Source: CBDDDW01 sp965226805
Lineage (GTDB): Bacteria; Chloroflexota; Dehalococcoidia; Lucifugimonadales; JAGWBF01
Length of the DNA stretch: 64,000 nt
Reading direction: 5' to 3'
Assembly: GCA_965226805.1 (NCBI GenBank)
Contig: CBDDDW010000029.1
Location: 1 to 64,000 of the forward strand
In this document: positions 16,295 through 25,007 of the stretch, piece by piece
How the letters are laid out: every line of letters starts with the position of its first letter
How positions within the stretch are numbered: the stretch's first letter is position 1
Notes under the pieces: model-generated
Database searches by the model: none
Told to the model about the DNA's origin: nothing
What the model saw: the letters and a program-made list of their open reading frames with translations, nothing else
Translations under genes and position numbers: made by a program

Positions 16295-17889
16295 CAGCAG
16301 TGGTGCAGCCTCGAAAGTCCCTCGGAATTGACGCCGTCGAACTGGTAGTCGGTGTCGGCTTCGAGCTCCACGACATACCAGTCGACGTCCTCGTAGCTAG
16401 TGTGCTTGCCCGTCACGCCGGCGCCGTCGACGATCAGGAGCCCCCTGGTGGTGGTGTCGGCGGGCAGGTCGCCGTCCGCCGGTTCGCTGGCGGGCTCGTC
16501 GGTATCCCACTCGGGCGAGCCGAGCACCGCCAACTTGACAACCCGCGGCACCGCTCCCCACGCACTGCTCGCGCCGCTGGTGTATCTCGCGTTATCAATG
16601 CCCCAGCCATCGACCGGCGGCGGGACTTGGTCCTCGTCTGGGGAGCTCGTGGTGCTGAGGTACAGAAGCTCCGCCAAGACCTTGAATACGACCCAGTACC
16701 TGGCCCCGCCGCGAAGAACCGTGCCCGGCGGGGCTGAGAGGGTGTAGTCCGTGAGCGCTAGGGTGCTGGCGAAGTCGGCCGGCAGGGTGACGGTGTGCAA
16801 AAGGGGACCGGGGAGGCCGCCGTCGTCCCCGTGCAGGCCGGCGCGCACTTGCGGAGGCTGGATCGTGGTTTCGCCAAAACCCTCTAACGTAGCTGCAGAG
16901 ACCCGGATGCCCTGGAAGCGGTAGCCGAAGCCGGCGAGGCCCGGGCCGGCCACAAGAGCCTGTGCTGTCCTGTTGGGGTGAGACACATCCGCACTTGCCG
17001 CACTCGTTTGCCCAAGGTTCGAGACGAGGGTCGCATCGCTGGTCTGCTGCGATGTGATGAGCTCCTCTTCTTCAGGTTCGGACGCCGGCACCGTCGCCGT
17101 GACCGTGTTGGACAGGGGGCTGAGGCCCGCGGCGTTGCGCGCCTTCACGGCGTAGGTGTGGGTCTGGCCCGGGGGCGGCGACGTGTCCGTGTAGCTGGTC
17201 CCGCTCGACCCCGTGTCCTCCTCGATGACGACAAGGGAGCCGGCGTTCGGGCCGCGCAGGACCTGGTAGCCGGTGATCGAGTCGTCCGACGGGTCCAGCC
17301 ACGCCAGCATGACGTGGCCCTCGGGGGTCACCGCGGTGCCCACAATGTTGGGCGCCGCGGGCGCGGAAGGAACGTCCGGCGGCTGGCTCATCACCCGGCC
17401 CCGCACCTCCTCCGTCCACGGCCCGCTCCAGGGCTTGTCCTTGTGTGCCCCGTCGTTATACCGGGCCCGCACCTGTACCTTGAACTCGGCCCCCGGCGAC
17501 AGCCCGCTCAGGGTCAGCGAGGTCGCGTCGCCGGCCGGGTATTCGTTGCCCCGGTCGGTCTCGTTGTCGTCCTTCCAGGAGAGATAGTCGGACTCGGCCG
17601 GCGCCCATCTGAGGCGGTAGTCGGTGGGCGCCGGGCTGGGCGTGTCCCAGGACACCGTCAGGGTCCCCGTCGTGTCGCTGCTCAGGGTCAGACCGTTTAT
17701 GGCCCCCTCGGCCTCCTGGGCTTGGGCAACAGCGAAGACGCCCCCGAAGGTGGCGGCGGCCAGCAGCAGGACCACAAACGTCAGCCTACGCACCGGCAGG
17801 GAGCTCCCCGCGCGTCTCCAAACGCCAGACATGCGGTGGAATACGCCGGACGCTTGGACAGTTGGAGTCGCGGACTTCTTCATCATCAT
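16294..17889 (-). CDS. Secreted fibronectin type III domain protein, probably C-terminally truncated
   Basis: 531 residues. A long basic N-region and hydrophobic stretch LTFVVLLLAAATFGGVFAVAQAQ (in two pieces: residues about 36-58) form a signal peptide with cleavage near AQAQ. Two FN3 domains follow: about 62-165 (GTLTVSWDTPSPAPTDYRLR ... PGAEFKVQVRARY) and about 173-270 (GHVMLAWLDPSDDSITGYQV ... THTYAVKARNAAG). After an acidic linker, residues ~285-465 form a beta-rich domain with a choice-of-anchor feel (GFGYRFQGIRVSAATLEGF). The last 50 residues (DVDWYVVELEADTDYQFDGV) start a bacterial pre-peptidase-like domain that ends abruptly, suggesting truncation. A GAGGAGAG ribosome binding site precedes the start. 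Likely cell-surface adhesion or matrix binding; substrate unknown. A 19-base G tract lies 220 bp upstream. Confidence 0.8.
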   Translation of the reverse strand: MMMKKSATPTVQASGVFHRMSGVWRRAGSSLPVRRLTFVVLLLAAATFGGVFAVAQAQEAEGAINGLTLSSDTTGTLTVSWDTPSPAPTDYRLRWAPAESDYLSWKDDNETDRGNEYPAGDATSLTLSGLSPGAEFKVQVRARYNDGAHKDKPWSGPWTEEVRGRVMSQPPDVPSAPAAPNIVGTAVTPEGHVMLAWLDPSDDSITGYQVLRGPNAGSLVVIEEDTGSSGTSYTDTSPPPGQTHTYAVKARNAAGLSPLSNTVTATVPASEPEEEELITSQQTSDATLVSNLGQTSAASADVSHPNRTAQALVAGPGLAGFGYRFQGIRVSAATLEGFGETTIQPPQVRAGLHGDDGGLPGPLLHTVTLPADFASTLALTDYTLSAPPGTVLRGGARYWVVFKVLAELLYLSTTSSPDEDQVPPPVDGWGIDNARYTSGASSAWGAVPRVVKLAVLGSPEWDTDEPASEPADGDLPADTTTRGLLIVDGAGVTGKHTSYEDVDWYVVELEADTDYQFDGVNSEGLSRLHHC

Positions 17890-18109
17890 TTACTCTCCTC
17901 AACCTTCGAATATGACGGGCGTCGGCCCTGCGTGGCCGGTGTTGAACTGTTGGCGTTGCACGGGGCTCGTCAATTACGGCCAGCGTTCTCAATCTTTATG
18001 CGCACTACGACATCTAAGCCTATGGCCCCCACAAGAGGCTGGACAAGGTTCGCTTGCAACGTCTTGCATAGGGAATTTGGATGCAACGTTTAGTAGGCAA
18101 CATCTTGGC

Positions 18110-18128
18110 GGGGGGGGGGGGGGGGGGG
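18110..18128 (+). repeat. Homopolymer tract of 19 G
   Basis: An uninterrupted run of 19 Gs (19 Cs as read by the minus-strand FN3 gene), about 220 bp upstream of that gene's start and 230 bp before the histidine-kinase gene. Tracts this long slip during replication and are classic phase-variation switches when placed in promoters; here the link to expression is only positional. The length may also be unreliable in the assembly. The surrounding 17.9-18.35 kb holds no gene. Confidence 0.8.
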
Positions 18129-18357
18129 TACTTGTGCATGTATTCGGTGATTCGTATGCGCCTTCTTTTGATGGTGTTTATGTAGCTATTTTGCGTGTGC
18201 TATTGATGAGGGCGTTTAGCATGTTTGATTGAGGTACTAATGCCTACACATGTTGGGGTACATTTCAGTCTCGACAACGTGGCGCCGTCGCGGTACGTTT
18301 GGGGGTGCGGCATGCAACGGCACTCACCCTACTAGTGAGAGGGGTCCACCGATAGTG

Positions 18358-19634
18358 ATGCCAGAGGACGGTTTGGGCGGAGCGCAGCCGATTCCCGCAG
18401 CATCGCAACGCGGGTTGCGCTGGGGGGCGAGGGGCCCGGCCATGCTCGGCGCTGAGCTGCGCAGGCGGGTCCTCCGGGCCGTCCGGGCCGACCCGGACGT
18501 GATGCTGTTCGCCGCGAGGGTCTCGGTCTGGGCGCGCTGGCTTTTGTTGCTCGTCTTCGTGGTCCAACTGGCCTATCGGCCGGAGCTCTGGTACGCCGCC
18601 GACAAGGAGTACCTGCTCCTGAGCGTGCCGCTGATCGCGTTCAACGGGTTCGTCCACTACCGGCTCCGCAGGGACCGGGCGGTGACGTGGCGCTGGCTCC
18701 TCTTCCTCAGCGGAATGGATATCGCGCTGATCACCGCCGCCGTCATCATCGGCGGCGACTTCCACCTCTTCAGCTACGTGACCTACTATCCCGCCCTGGC
18801 GCTGTTCGCGGTCGTCTTCGCGTCCCTGTGGCTCGGCCTCGCCTGGGCGACGATGGCTGCGGCCATCTATGCCGTCGTCAGCCTGACGGTGGGCCCGGCC
18901 TCGACTTCGACGCCGGTCAGGAGAAGGCCCTGCTCGCCAGGGTGGTGGCCATGTATGCGGTGATCGCATCCGTCAGCCTCATCGCCCGGTTCGAACAGGT
19001 GAGACGACAGGAGTCCGCGGAGCGGGAGAGGGAGCTGCTCCGGGAGCAGCATCGAGCTCTCCCAGGCCATCCACGACACGGCCGCACAGACCGCGTACAT
19101 GATCGGCATGGGGATACGCAAGGCCATGAGGCTGGCCGACGGCTCGAAGAGGAGCTGACCGCCACGCTGGCCGCGACCGCATCGCTGTCCAAGGCGGCCA
19201 TCTGGGAGTTGCGGCGTCCCATCGACGAGGGGCATCTCTTCGAAGGGAGGGAGTTGGGCCGGGTGCTCTGGTCGCACACCGAGACATTCGAGAGGGTCGC
19301 GTCGGTTCCCGCAGAGATGCTGCAGTCCGGGACCGAGCCCCCGCTTGCCGTGGAGACAAGAGCCCGCCTCTTCTCCATCGCCCACAACGCGCTCACCAAC
19401 GCATTCCTGCACGCCCGGGCCGGCAGGGTCGAGGTCCGGCTGGACTTCGAGGCCGACTGCATCCGGCTGTCCGTCTCGGACGACGGGGTCGGCCTTCCCG
19501 ATGACTACGCCGAGCGCGGCCGGGGATTCAGGGGTATGAGGGCGGACGCCGAGCGGCTGGGCGGCAGGCTCATCGTGGAGACGGGCGGAGGCAATGGGGG
19601 AACGACCGTGACCTGCGAGACACCCTACAGATAG
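18358..19634 (+). pseudogene. NarL-type sensor histidine kinase, frameshifted
   Basis: Membrane sensor kinase that should phosphorylate the response regulator encoded 20 bp downstream. Five or so hydrophobic segments (WARWLLLLVFVVQLAY, LLLSVPLIAFNGFVHY, LLFLSGMDIALITAAVIIGG, the 18.78-18.9 kb block, and AVIASVSLIARF) form the membrane part. The phospho-acceptor box is LSQAIHDTAAQTAYMIG at about 19055-19105, and the HATPase domain is at 19365-19630 (AHNALTNAFLHARAG, VSDDGVGLPDD, GFRGMRADAERLGG). These parts lie in different frames: changes near 18896, near 19050 and near 19145. Each needs only one or two bases to mend. The gene is either freshly dead or mis-assembled. Start at 18358 (MPEDG) or 18442 (MLGAEL). 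Confidence 0.8.
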
Positions 19635-19653
19635 TTGTTGAGAGGAGACCAAG

Positions 19654-20328
19654 ATGTCGTCGACGAAACGGATCAAGGTGATGCTGGCGGACGACCACCC
19701 CATCATGAGGGACGGCCTGCGGGACGCCCTGGAGGGTGAGGGGGACTTCGAGGTCGTCGGATCGGCGCGAGACGGGGTTGAGGCGGTGAGGATGGCGCAG
19801 AGCGTTGAGCCCGAGGTCATCGTCATGGACGTGATGATGCCGCACAAGGACGGTGTCGACGCCTGCCGGGAGATCATGGAGCTGCTGCCGGACACGCGGG
19901 TGCTGATGCTGACGGCCTCGACCACGGAGGATGCGGTCGTGGAGGCAATCGCCGCCGGCGCGACGGGCTACCTGCAGAAGGACTCGGGGCCGGAGGAGCT
20001 GGCGGAGGCGATTCGGGAGGTGGCCCAGGGCCGCCTGCGCATACCGGACAAGTCCATACGGCGGGTCTTCGCGATGATCCGCGGCCAGCGGGGGCTCACC
20101 GCAAGCCGGGCCCTGAAAGCGCTGACCGACCGGGAGCGGGAGATCCTGCAGATGTTTGCCGGCGGCAAGTCCTACGCCCAGATCGCCGAGGCCAATGGCA
20201 ACAAGGTTGTTACCGTCAGGAACTCGATCTACCGCATTCAGAACAAGCTGGGCGTCGATACGAAACAGGAGATGGTGGTCTGGGCCGTGAAGAACGGCCT
20301 GCTGGAGGGCGTGGAGGGGGATGGTTGA
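19654..20328 (+). CDS. LuxR/NarL family response regulator
   Basis: 224-residue two-component response regulator. The receiver domain (residues ~7-125) has the acidic pair in MLADDHPIMRDGL, the phospho-acceptor Asp in VIVMDVMMPHKDGVD, the Thr in LMLTAST and the Lys in GYLQKDSG. The C-terminal LuxR-type HTH (about 155-215) is atypical but recognisable: LTDREREILQMFAGGKSYAQ, then ANGNKVVTVRNSIYRIQNKLG. AGGAGA precedes the start by a standard distance. It is paired with the frameshifted kinase 20 bp upstream. Target genes cannot be read from the sequence. Confidence 0.93.
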   Translation: MSSTKRIKVMLADDHPIMRDGLRDALEGEGDFEVVGSARDGVEAVRMAQSVEPEVIVMDVMMPHKDGVDACREIMELLPDTRVLMLTASTTEDAVVEAIAAGATGYLQKDSGPEELAEAIREVAQGRLRIPDKSIRRVFAMIRGQRGLTASRALKALTDREREILQMFAGGKSYAQIAEANGNKVVTVRNSIYRIQNKLGVDTKQEMVVWAVKNGLLEGVEGDG

Positions 20329-20519
20329 CGCTGCCTTGCTTCAGTCAGCGGGGGACAGACCGGCGCGGCAGGGCCAGTCCCAATGGAGAAAGATTCCCCT
20401 TCGGGCCGTCGGTCGGCGGCGCGTGGGTGTTGAACCACGGTCATCTGCTCCTCCGTGTCGGCTATCGGATGCCGGAGGCGACCGTCAAGGTAAGGGAAAC
20501 CTCTTATCAGGTGAAGGGC

Positions 20520-21364
20520 ATGCCTATCCCTGAACCCACACTGGCCCAGTGGAGCCATCATCGATCCGCGAAGGCGTCGAAGCAGGCGCACGTATCCATA
20601 CGCAAAGCGCTCGTCGCTCACAATAGGCCGTCGGAGGTCTGCTACGAGGTCTTCCTCCAGGGCTCCTATAAGAACGGCACCAATCTTCGCCGAGACAGTG
20701 ACGTCGATGTGGTCGTCCGATTGGACCACAACCTCAAACCTAGCGTAGCCGCCCTCAGCGGAGATCAGCTGCAAGAGAGCGCTTCGCACGAGGCGGCCTA
20801 TAGACATTGGCAGTCATTTCGGCGCCACGCGCTGAGGGTTATGAGGGACCGGTATGAGGACGCCGCGACCAGTGGTCGAAAGACCCTGAAGCTGGCGAAG
20901 GGCGAACTTCAGGCGGACGCCGACCTCGTGATCACACTGAGTTGCAAGAAGGGCATTGGGTTCTATCTTCCCGATGAGCGGCGTTGGGTCGTGAGCTATC
21001 CCCAGCAGCACCATGAGCGAGGATTGATTAAGGACGAGGCCACCAGCAGGCGGTTCAAGAGGACCATCCGCATGTTCAAGGCGGCCCGGAACCAGCTGGT
21101 CAGCAGGCGAGTGCTCACCAAGGAGGACGCTCCCTCCTACTTCATCGAGTGTCTGCTCTACAACGTTCCCGACGGTCTCTTCGCACCGAAGCTGGCGCCG
21201 ACGTACTCCGGCATCTTGACCTGGCTGAAGACCGCGAAGCTCAGGACTTCCGGTGCCAGAACGGTCAGGTGCGCCTGTTCGGCAGACAGCGGGAACAGTG
21301 GACCGTGGAGAAAGCGCGGGCGTTCGTCGAGGCAATGCGGGAGATGTGGAGAGCGTGGGGTTGA
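20520..21364 (+). CDS. OAS1/CD-NTase-like nucleotidyltransferase, one frameshift near the 3' end
   Basis: Nucleotidyltransferase of the DNA-polymerase-beta superfamily, resembling CD-NTase/OAS-type enzymes that make signalling nucleotides. The signature GSYKNGTNLRRDSDVDVVV gives the GS motif and the two metal Asp residues; a third acidic position is likely in LQADADLVITL. The C-terminal helical half (RRFKRTIRMFKAARNQL, YFIECLLYNVPDGLFAP) continues to about 21240. There a one-base frame change is needed to read on into QNGQVRLFGRQREQWTVEKA and a stop at 21364, the natural family ending. Start ATG 20520 has AGGTGAAGG upstream; the frame extends earlier without homology-like sequence. No adjacent effector (no SAVED, TM or phospholipase gene) is obvious, so a CBASS assignment is not justified. 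Nearby genes are a defence-like operon on the same strand. Confidence 0.75.
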
Positions 21365-21463
21365 GCATGAAAGCCGATGCCGACCGGGTCTCATTCCGTG
21401 GCGAGGGTGCCTAGCGCACGAGGACGTACTGACTCCAAACGACAGCGGCCAGGAGAATCCAGC

Positions 21464-21547
21464 ATGAAACGCGCTGAACGTCGATGGGCGGCACACGAGG
21501 CCGAGCAAGAGACAGTGAGCTTCCTGACCGGGGGCCTTCTGAACTAG
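21464..21547 (+). other. 27-codon open frame with a ribosome binding site
   Basis: ATG at 21464 preceded by CAGGAGAA; encodes MKRAERRWAAHEAEQETV and nine more residues. It could be a small protein or the head of a deleted gene between the nucleotidyltransferase and the HTH operon. No family recognised. Confidence 0.3.
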
Positions 21548-21608
21548 AGCCCAGAGTCGAGTTCCTGAACACAAACGTGGGGGAAATTCGGGGCCAATCT
21601 TGTCTTGC

Positions 21609-21637
21609 TTGTGTTGCTTTGCTCTATTGAGTATGAT
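21609..21637 (+). promoter_or_regulatory. Candidate promoter of the HTH-TrlF-AlbA_2 operon
   Basis: TTGTGT (21609-21614) and TATGAT (21632-21637) separated by 17 bp, followed about 50 bp later by the first gene of the operon. Moderate match to a sigma-70 type promoter. Confidence 0.4.
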
Positions 21638-21685
21638 GTCTTCGGGCTCTAAGAGCATAGGGCTGATCAAGAAGGGTTGTACGGC

Positions 21686-22186
21686 ATGACCAGCGAAAGA
21701 ATGTTCACGGTGCCAGAAGTGGCACGCTTCTTTGGGATCACGCCCCAAGCCGTCCGCCAGCGAATCGTAGAGGGACGTCTTCAGGCATCCAAGGTGCGGG
21801 TGAAGGGTATCGCTCGGGAATACCGCATCAGCGGAGGGGCGATTCAGGAGCACTACGACCTAAGCGACGCTGACATGAGACGGCTCGCCATCGAGACGGT
21901 TCGTTACAGGGTGGGATTCATGGGATGGGGGCTCGGGCTGCCCTTTCCAGATTACCAACCAGAGCACGCCACCTACGACAGGGCGGTGGCTGAAGCCAAA
22001 AGGGTGTTGGCAGTCCTCCCGCGCTTCAGAGAAGAGAACGCAGAAATAGAACACTGGCTGCCGGTCAGTTTCCCAAAGGAGCCCGATAAAGCCATTGTCT
22101 ACGCCGACCCATTTGATTGTGCAAGATTCGGGATGGACTTTGAACACGCTACTGTTGTGATCATGGATGGTGTGGAGCCTGCGTGA
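21686..22186 (+). CDS. Helix-turn-helix (excisionase/MerR-like) protein
   Basis: 166-residue protein. Residues 5-58 form a HTH_17-like domain (FTVPEVARFFGITPQAVRQR, then KGIAREYRISGGAI) of the kind found in excisionases and operon regulators. The remaining ~100 residues (GWGLGLPFPDYQPEHATYDR, EHWLPVSFPKEPDK) match no family I know. Start ATG 21686 is preferred; a TTG at 21677 is in frame. Its TGA overlaps the ATG of the next small gene (TGATG). It probably autoregulates the downstream nuclease/ATPase operon, but this is inference from position. Confidence 0.75.
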   Translation: MTSERMFTVPEVARFFGITPQAVRQRIVEGRLQASKVRVKGIAREYRISGGAIQEHYDLSDADMRRLAIETVRYRVGFMGWGLGLPFPDYQPEHATYDRAVAEAKRVLAVLPRFREENAEIEHWLPVSFPKEPDKAIVYADPFDCARFGMDFEHATVVIMDGVEPA

Positions 22187-22305
22187 TGACTCTAGGTGCC
22201 AACGCCAACGTTGCAGCTATTCTCGCCGACCTCGGCGGTGGCCTTGTTCCATTCCATGCGGATTCACCAAGAGCGAACATCGTATGTTGTTGGAGGAAAG
22301 CGTGA
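22186..22305 (+). CDS. 39-residue protein coupled at both ends in the defence-like operon
   Basis: Begins MTLGANANVAAILADLGGG and ends ANIVCCWRKA. Its ATG overlaps the stop of the HTH gene (TGATG), and its TGA overlaps the GTG start of the PHP/SMC ATPase gene (GTGA). Overlaps at both ends are the pattern of a translated, coupled small gene. It also contains the GGAGG that serves the next gene. No family recognised; a conserved cysteine pair cannot be judged from one sequence. It could alternatively be a vestige of a longer gene. Confidence 0.5.
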   Translation: MTLGANANVAAILADLGGGLVPFHADSPRANIVCCWRKA

Positions 22306-24998
22306 ATGAGAAGGACGTGATTGCAGCTACTCGACCGTCGTCATCGGGAGCGCGTTTTCTTAAGTGCGCGCTCCAAGTGAACCCACACCACTACGCAGGG
22401 ACCTTTCGCGGCCGGGAAAGTGACGGCAATCCGATAGATTACGCGAAGGCCATCGTTGCGAAGGCGGCGGAGCTTGAAGTGTCGGTGCTTGCCATCACTG
22501 ATCACAACAGCGTCAGTTCCGTCATGGAGTTCCGATATGCCGCTGAGGATCGCGAGATCACGATTTTCCCTGGATTTGAAATTTCCTCCTCCGAAGGCAT
22601 CCACATACTATGCATTTACCCGCCAGACACTATTGAGGAAAGGCTTGAAAGGTTCCTTGGCGAGTTCGGGATACGCAGTCCCGAACCCTCTTCTGATCTG
22701 TCTAGAGAGTCGTTCGAACAGGTTCTCCAGAAAGTCCGAGAACAAGGGGGCATCTCCGTAGCCGCGCACGTAACTGGCGACAAGGGACTGTTCGAGGTTC
22801 TTGATGGACAGGCGAGAATTCGTGCATGGCGGAGTGAGAACTTGCTTGCGGTCCAGATTCCAGGACCAGTCAGCGATTTGCCGAATAGTGTGCGGCCAAT
22901 AGTGGAGAACAAGAATCCTGACTACTGCCGTACCCATGCTGTAGGCGAAGAGCAGGCTGTGGCCGCGGTCAACGCCAAGGACGTTGCAAAGCCCCAGGAC
23001 TTAGATGACCCGTCGGCAACCTGCTGGATCAAGATGTCCGAAGCTACCATCGAAGGTCTACGCCAAGCCTTCCTGGATCCAGACTCAAGGATAAGGTTCA
23101 ACAGTGATCCTGAACTTGAAGAACATGCAGAGCTCTGGAGCCTTTCGTGGGAAGGAGGATTCCTGGACGGGGCTGCCATTCACTTCAATCCGAATCTGAA
23201 CGTGCTGGTCGGCGGGCGTGGTGCCGGGAAGTCGACAGTCATAGAGAGTCTGCGATACGTCCTCAACCTGGAACCCATCGGTGAGGATGCGCATAAGGCT
23301 CATACTGGGATGGTGCGTAATGTGATTCGCAGCGGAACCAAGATCACCCTTCGTGCGCGGGCCTATCGTCCCGCAAAACGTGAGTATGTGATTGAGCGGA
23401 CTGTCCCGAATCCACCTGTGGTGCGTGAAGAGAACGGGCAGATCTCCAAACTGCTTCCGCGTGACGTTCTTCCTCGCATTGAAATTTATGGACAGCATGA
23501 AATCTCGGAGCTTGCCAAGAGTGCCGAAAAGCGCACACTACTGCTCGACCGCTTCGTCCAGCACGATGAATCGCTGAATCGACGCAAGGATAGTGTACGC
23601 CGCAGCTTGGAACAGACGAGAAGGTCAATCGCGGATGCCCGCTCCGAACTCCGGCAGATCGATGACCAAATGGCGATGCTGCCTGGCCTGGAAGAAACCC
23701 TAGTTCGCTACCAAGAAGCCGGACTTGAGGACCGACTGCGGGAACAGAGTCTTCTTGTTCGCGAAGAGCGCCTGCTCGATTCAATTCCCGAGCGAGTTTC
23801 GGCTTTCCGAGAATGCTTGGATACGCTACGGCAGGAGGTACCAATCGACCGGGCCTTTCTGTCGCCAAAGTCCCTTGAAGAACTGCCGGGCAAGGAGATC
23901 TTGGCTAGTGCCAATCCTGTCCTCGAACAGCTGAGCCGTAAGATCGAGGAGGCGGCGACCCTGATTGAGGACGCGCTTAAGCGGGCGGATGAAGGAATGG
24001 AGGGTGTCCGAAGTCGCTGGTCCGTGCGGCGGCACGAGGTCGAAGCCCAGTACCAGAAGATACTTCGTGAATTGCAGAAATCAGCCGTAGATGGAGAGGA
24101 ATTCATACGTCTCCGGCGCGAAATCGAGGGTCTCCGTCCGCTACGCGAACGCCGGACTCTGCTGGAAAGGCTGGAAAAGGAACACTCCGACCGGCGGCTT
24201 GCATTGCTGGCCGAATGGGAGGAGGTCAAGGCAGCCGAGTTCCGACTCCTAGATCGTGCCGCTACGGGCGTGAGCAGAACACTGCGCGACCGAGTACAGG
24301 TAAAAGTGACAGCAGCCGGTATTCGGGAGTCCCTCTTCGACGTGCTCAGAGATGAGATTGGCGGCCGCCTTTCTGAAGCAATCGATCAACTCAAGAAGGT
24401 GCCGGACCTCTCATTGCCTCACTTTGTTAAGTGTTGCAGGGATGGCCCGAAGTGGGTTCAAGACGCCTATTCGATTCCACCAACTCAAGCAGAACGCCTG
24501 AGTAAGGCGACGCCGGAGGCCTTGATGCGCATTGAAGAGTTGGAACTCTCTCCCACAACAGCGATCCAGCTCAATACGGCTACTGCCGGCGACCCTCCGA
24601 TTTGGCAGGCGCTTGAAGATCTCTCTACGGGACAAAAGGCGACCGCCGTACTATTGCTGCTCCTCCTAGAGTCTGACGCTCCTTTGATTGTTGATCAGCC
24701 TGAGGACGACCTCGATAACCGTTTCATAACTGAAGGCGTAGTGCCCAGGATGCGCGACGAAAAACGGCGGCGACAGTTTATCTTCTCCACCCACAACGCC
24801 AACATCCCGGTGCTGGGTGACGCCGAGTTGATCCTTGGACTTACCGCCTCGGGTGACGCAGAAAACAAAGGAAACGCCGTAATCAGGCCGGAGCACGTGG
24901 GTTCCATTGATGGTCGCCAGGTGCGTGAACTCGTTGAAGAGATACTGGAAGGGGGCAAGGATGCCTTCGAAACTAGAAGACTGAAGTATGGGTTTTGA
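22302..24998 (+). CDS. PHP-domain SMC-like ATPase (TrlF family)
   Basis: About 898 residues from GTG 22302, which has GGAGG seven bases upstream. N-terminal PHP phosphoesterase-like domain (residues ~18-300): LAITDHNSVSSVMEF gives the Asp-His metal motif, FPGFEISSSEGIHILCIY the Glu and next His. The usual first HxH is replaced by ALQVNPHHY, so the metal site is unusual. Then an SMC/RecN-like ATPase: Walker A VGGRGAGKSTVIESLRY (about 303), a long coiled coil (about 420-690), and a signature/Walker B block DLSTGQKATAVLLLLLLES and LIVDQPEDDLDNRFI (about 765-800) followed by the FSTHNANIPVLGDAEL H-loop. Such proteins pair an ABC-type DNA-sensing ATPase with a nuclease or phosphatase head and occur in anti-phage loci. 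It is followed after nine bases by the AlbA_2 gene. Family name is from memory; architecture is directly visible. Confidence 0.85.
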   Translation: MNEKDVIAATRPSSSGARFLKCALQVNPHHYAGTFRGRESDGNPIDYAKAIVAKAAELEVSVLAITDHNSVSSVMEFRYAAEDREITIFPGFEISSSEGIHILCIYPPDTIEERLERFLGEFGIRSPEPSSDLSRESFEQVLQKVREQGGISVAAHVTGDKGLFEVLDGQARIRAWRSENLLAVQIPGPVSDLPNSVRPIVENKNPDYCRTHAVGEEQAVAAVNAKDVAKPQDLDDPSATCWIKMSEATIEGLRQAFLDPDSRIRFNSDPELEEHAELWSLSWEGGFLDGAAIHFNPNLNVLVGGRGAGKSTVIESLRYVLNLEPIGEDAHKAHTGMVRNVIRSGTKITLRARAYRPAKREYVIERTVPNPPVVREENGQISKLLPRDVLPRIEIYGQHEISELAKSAEKRTLLLDRFVQHDESLNRRKDSVRRSLEQTRRSIADARSELRQIDDQMAMLPGLEETLVRYQEAGLEDRLREQSLLVREERLLDSIPERVSAFRECLDTLRQEVPIDRAFLSPKSLEELPGKEILASANPVLEQLSRKIEEAATLIEDALKRADEGMEGVRSRWSVRRHEVEAQYQKILRELQKSAVDGEEFIRLRREIEGLRPLRERRTLLERLEKEHSDRRLALLAEWEEVKAAEFRLLDRAATGVSRTLRDRVQVKVTAAGIRESLFDVLRDEIGGRLSEAIDQLKKVPDLSLPHFVKCCRDGPKWVQDAYSIPPTQAERLSKATPEALMRIEELELSPTTAIQLNTATAGDPPIWQALEDLSTGQKATAVLLLLLLESDAPLIVDQPEDDLDNRFITEGVVPRMRDEKRRRQFIFSTHNANIPVLGDAELILGLTASGDAENKGNAVIRPEHVGSIDGRQVRELVEEILEGGKDAFETRRLKYGF

Positions 24999-25007
24999 GG
25001 GACTGGA

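Noticed and set aside
20520..21364. A complete CBASS system
   Set aside because: Only the nucleotidyltransferase is recognisable. No effector (SAVED, phospholipase, TM or nuclease partner) is adjacent, and the E1-like gene 5 kb away is on the other strand and belongs to the multiubiquitin type.
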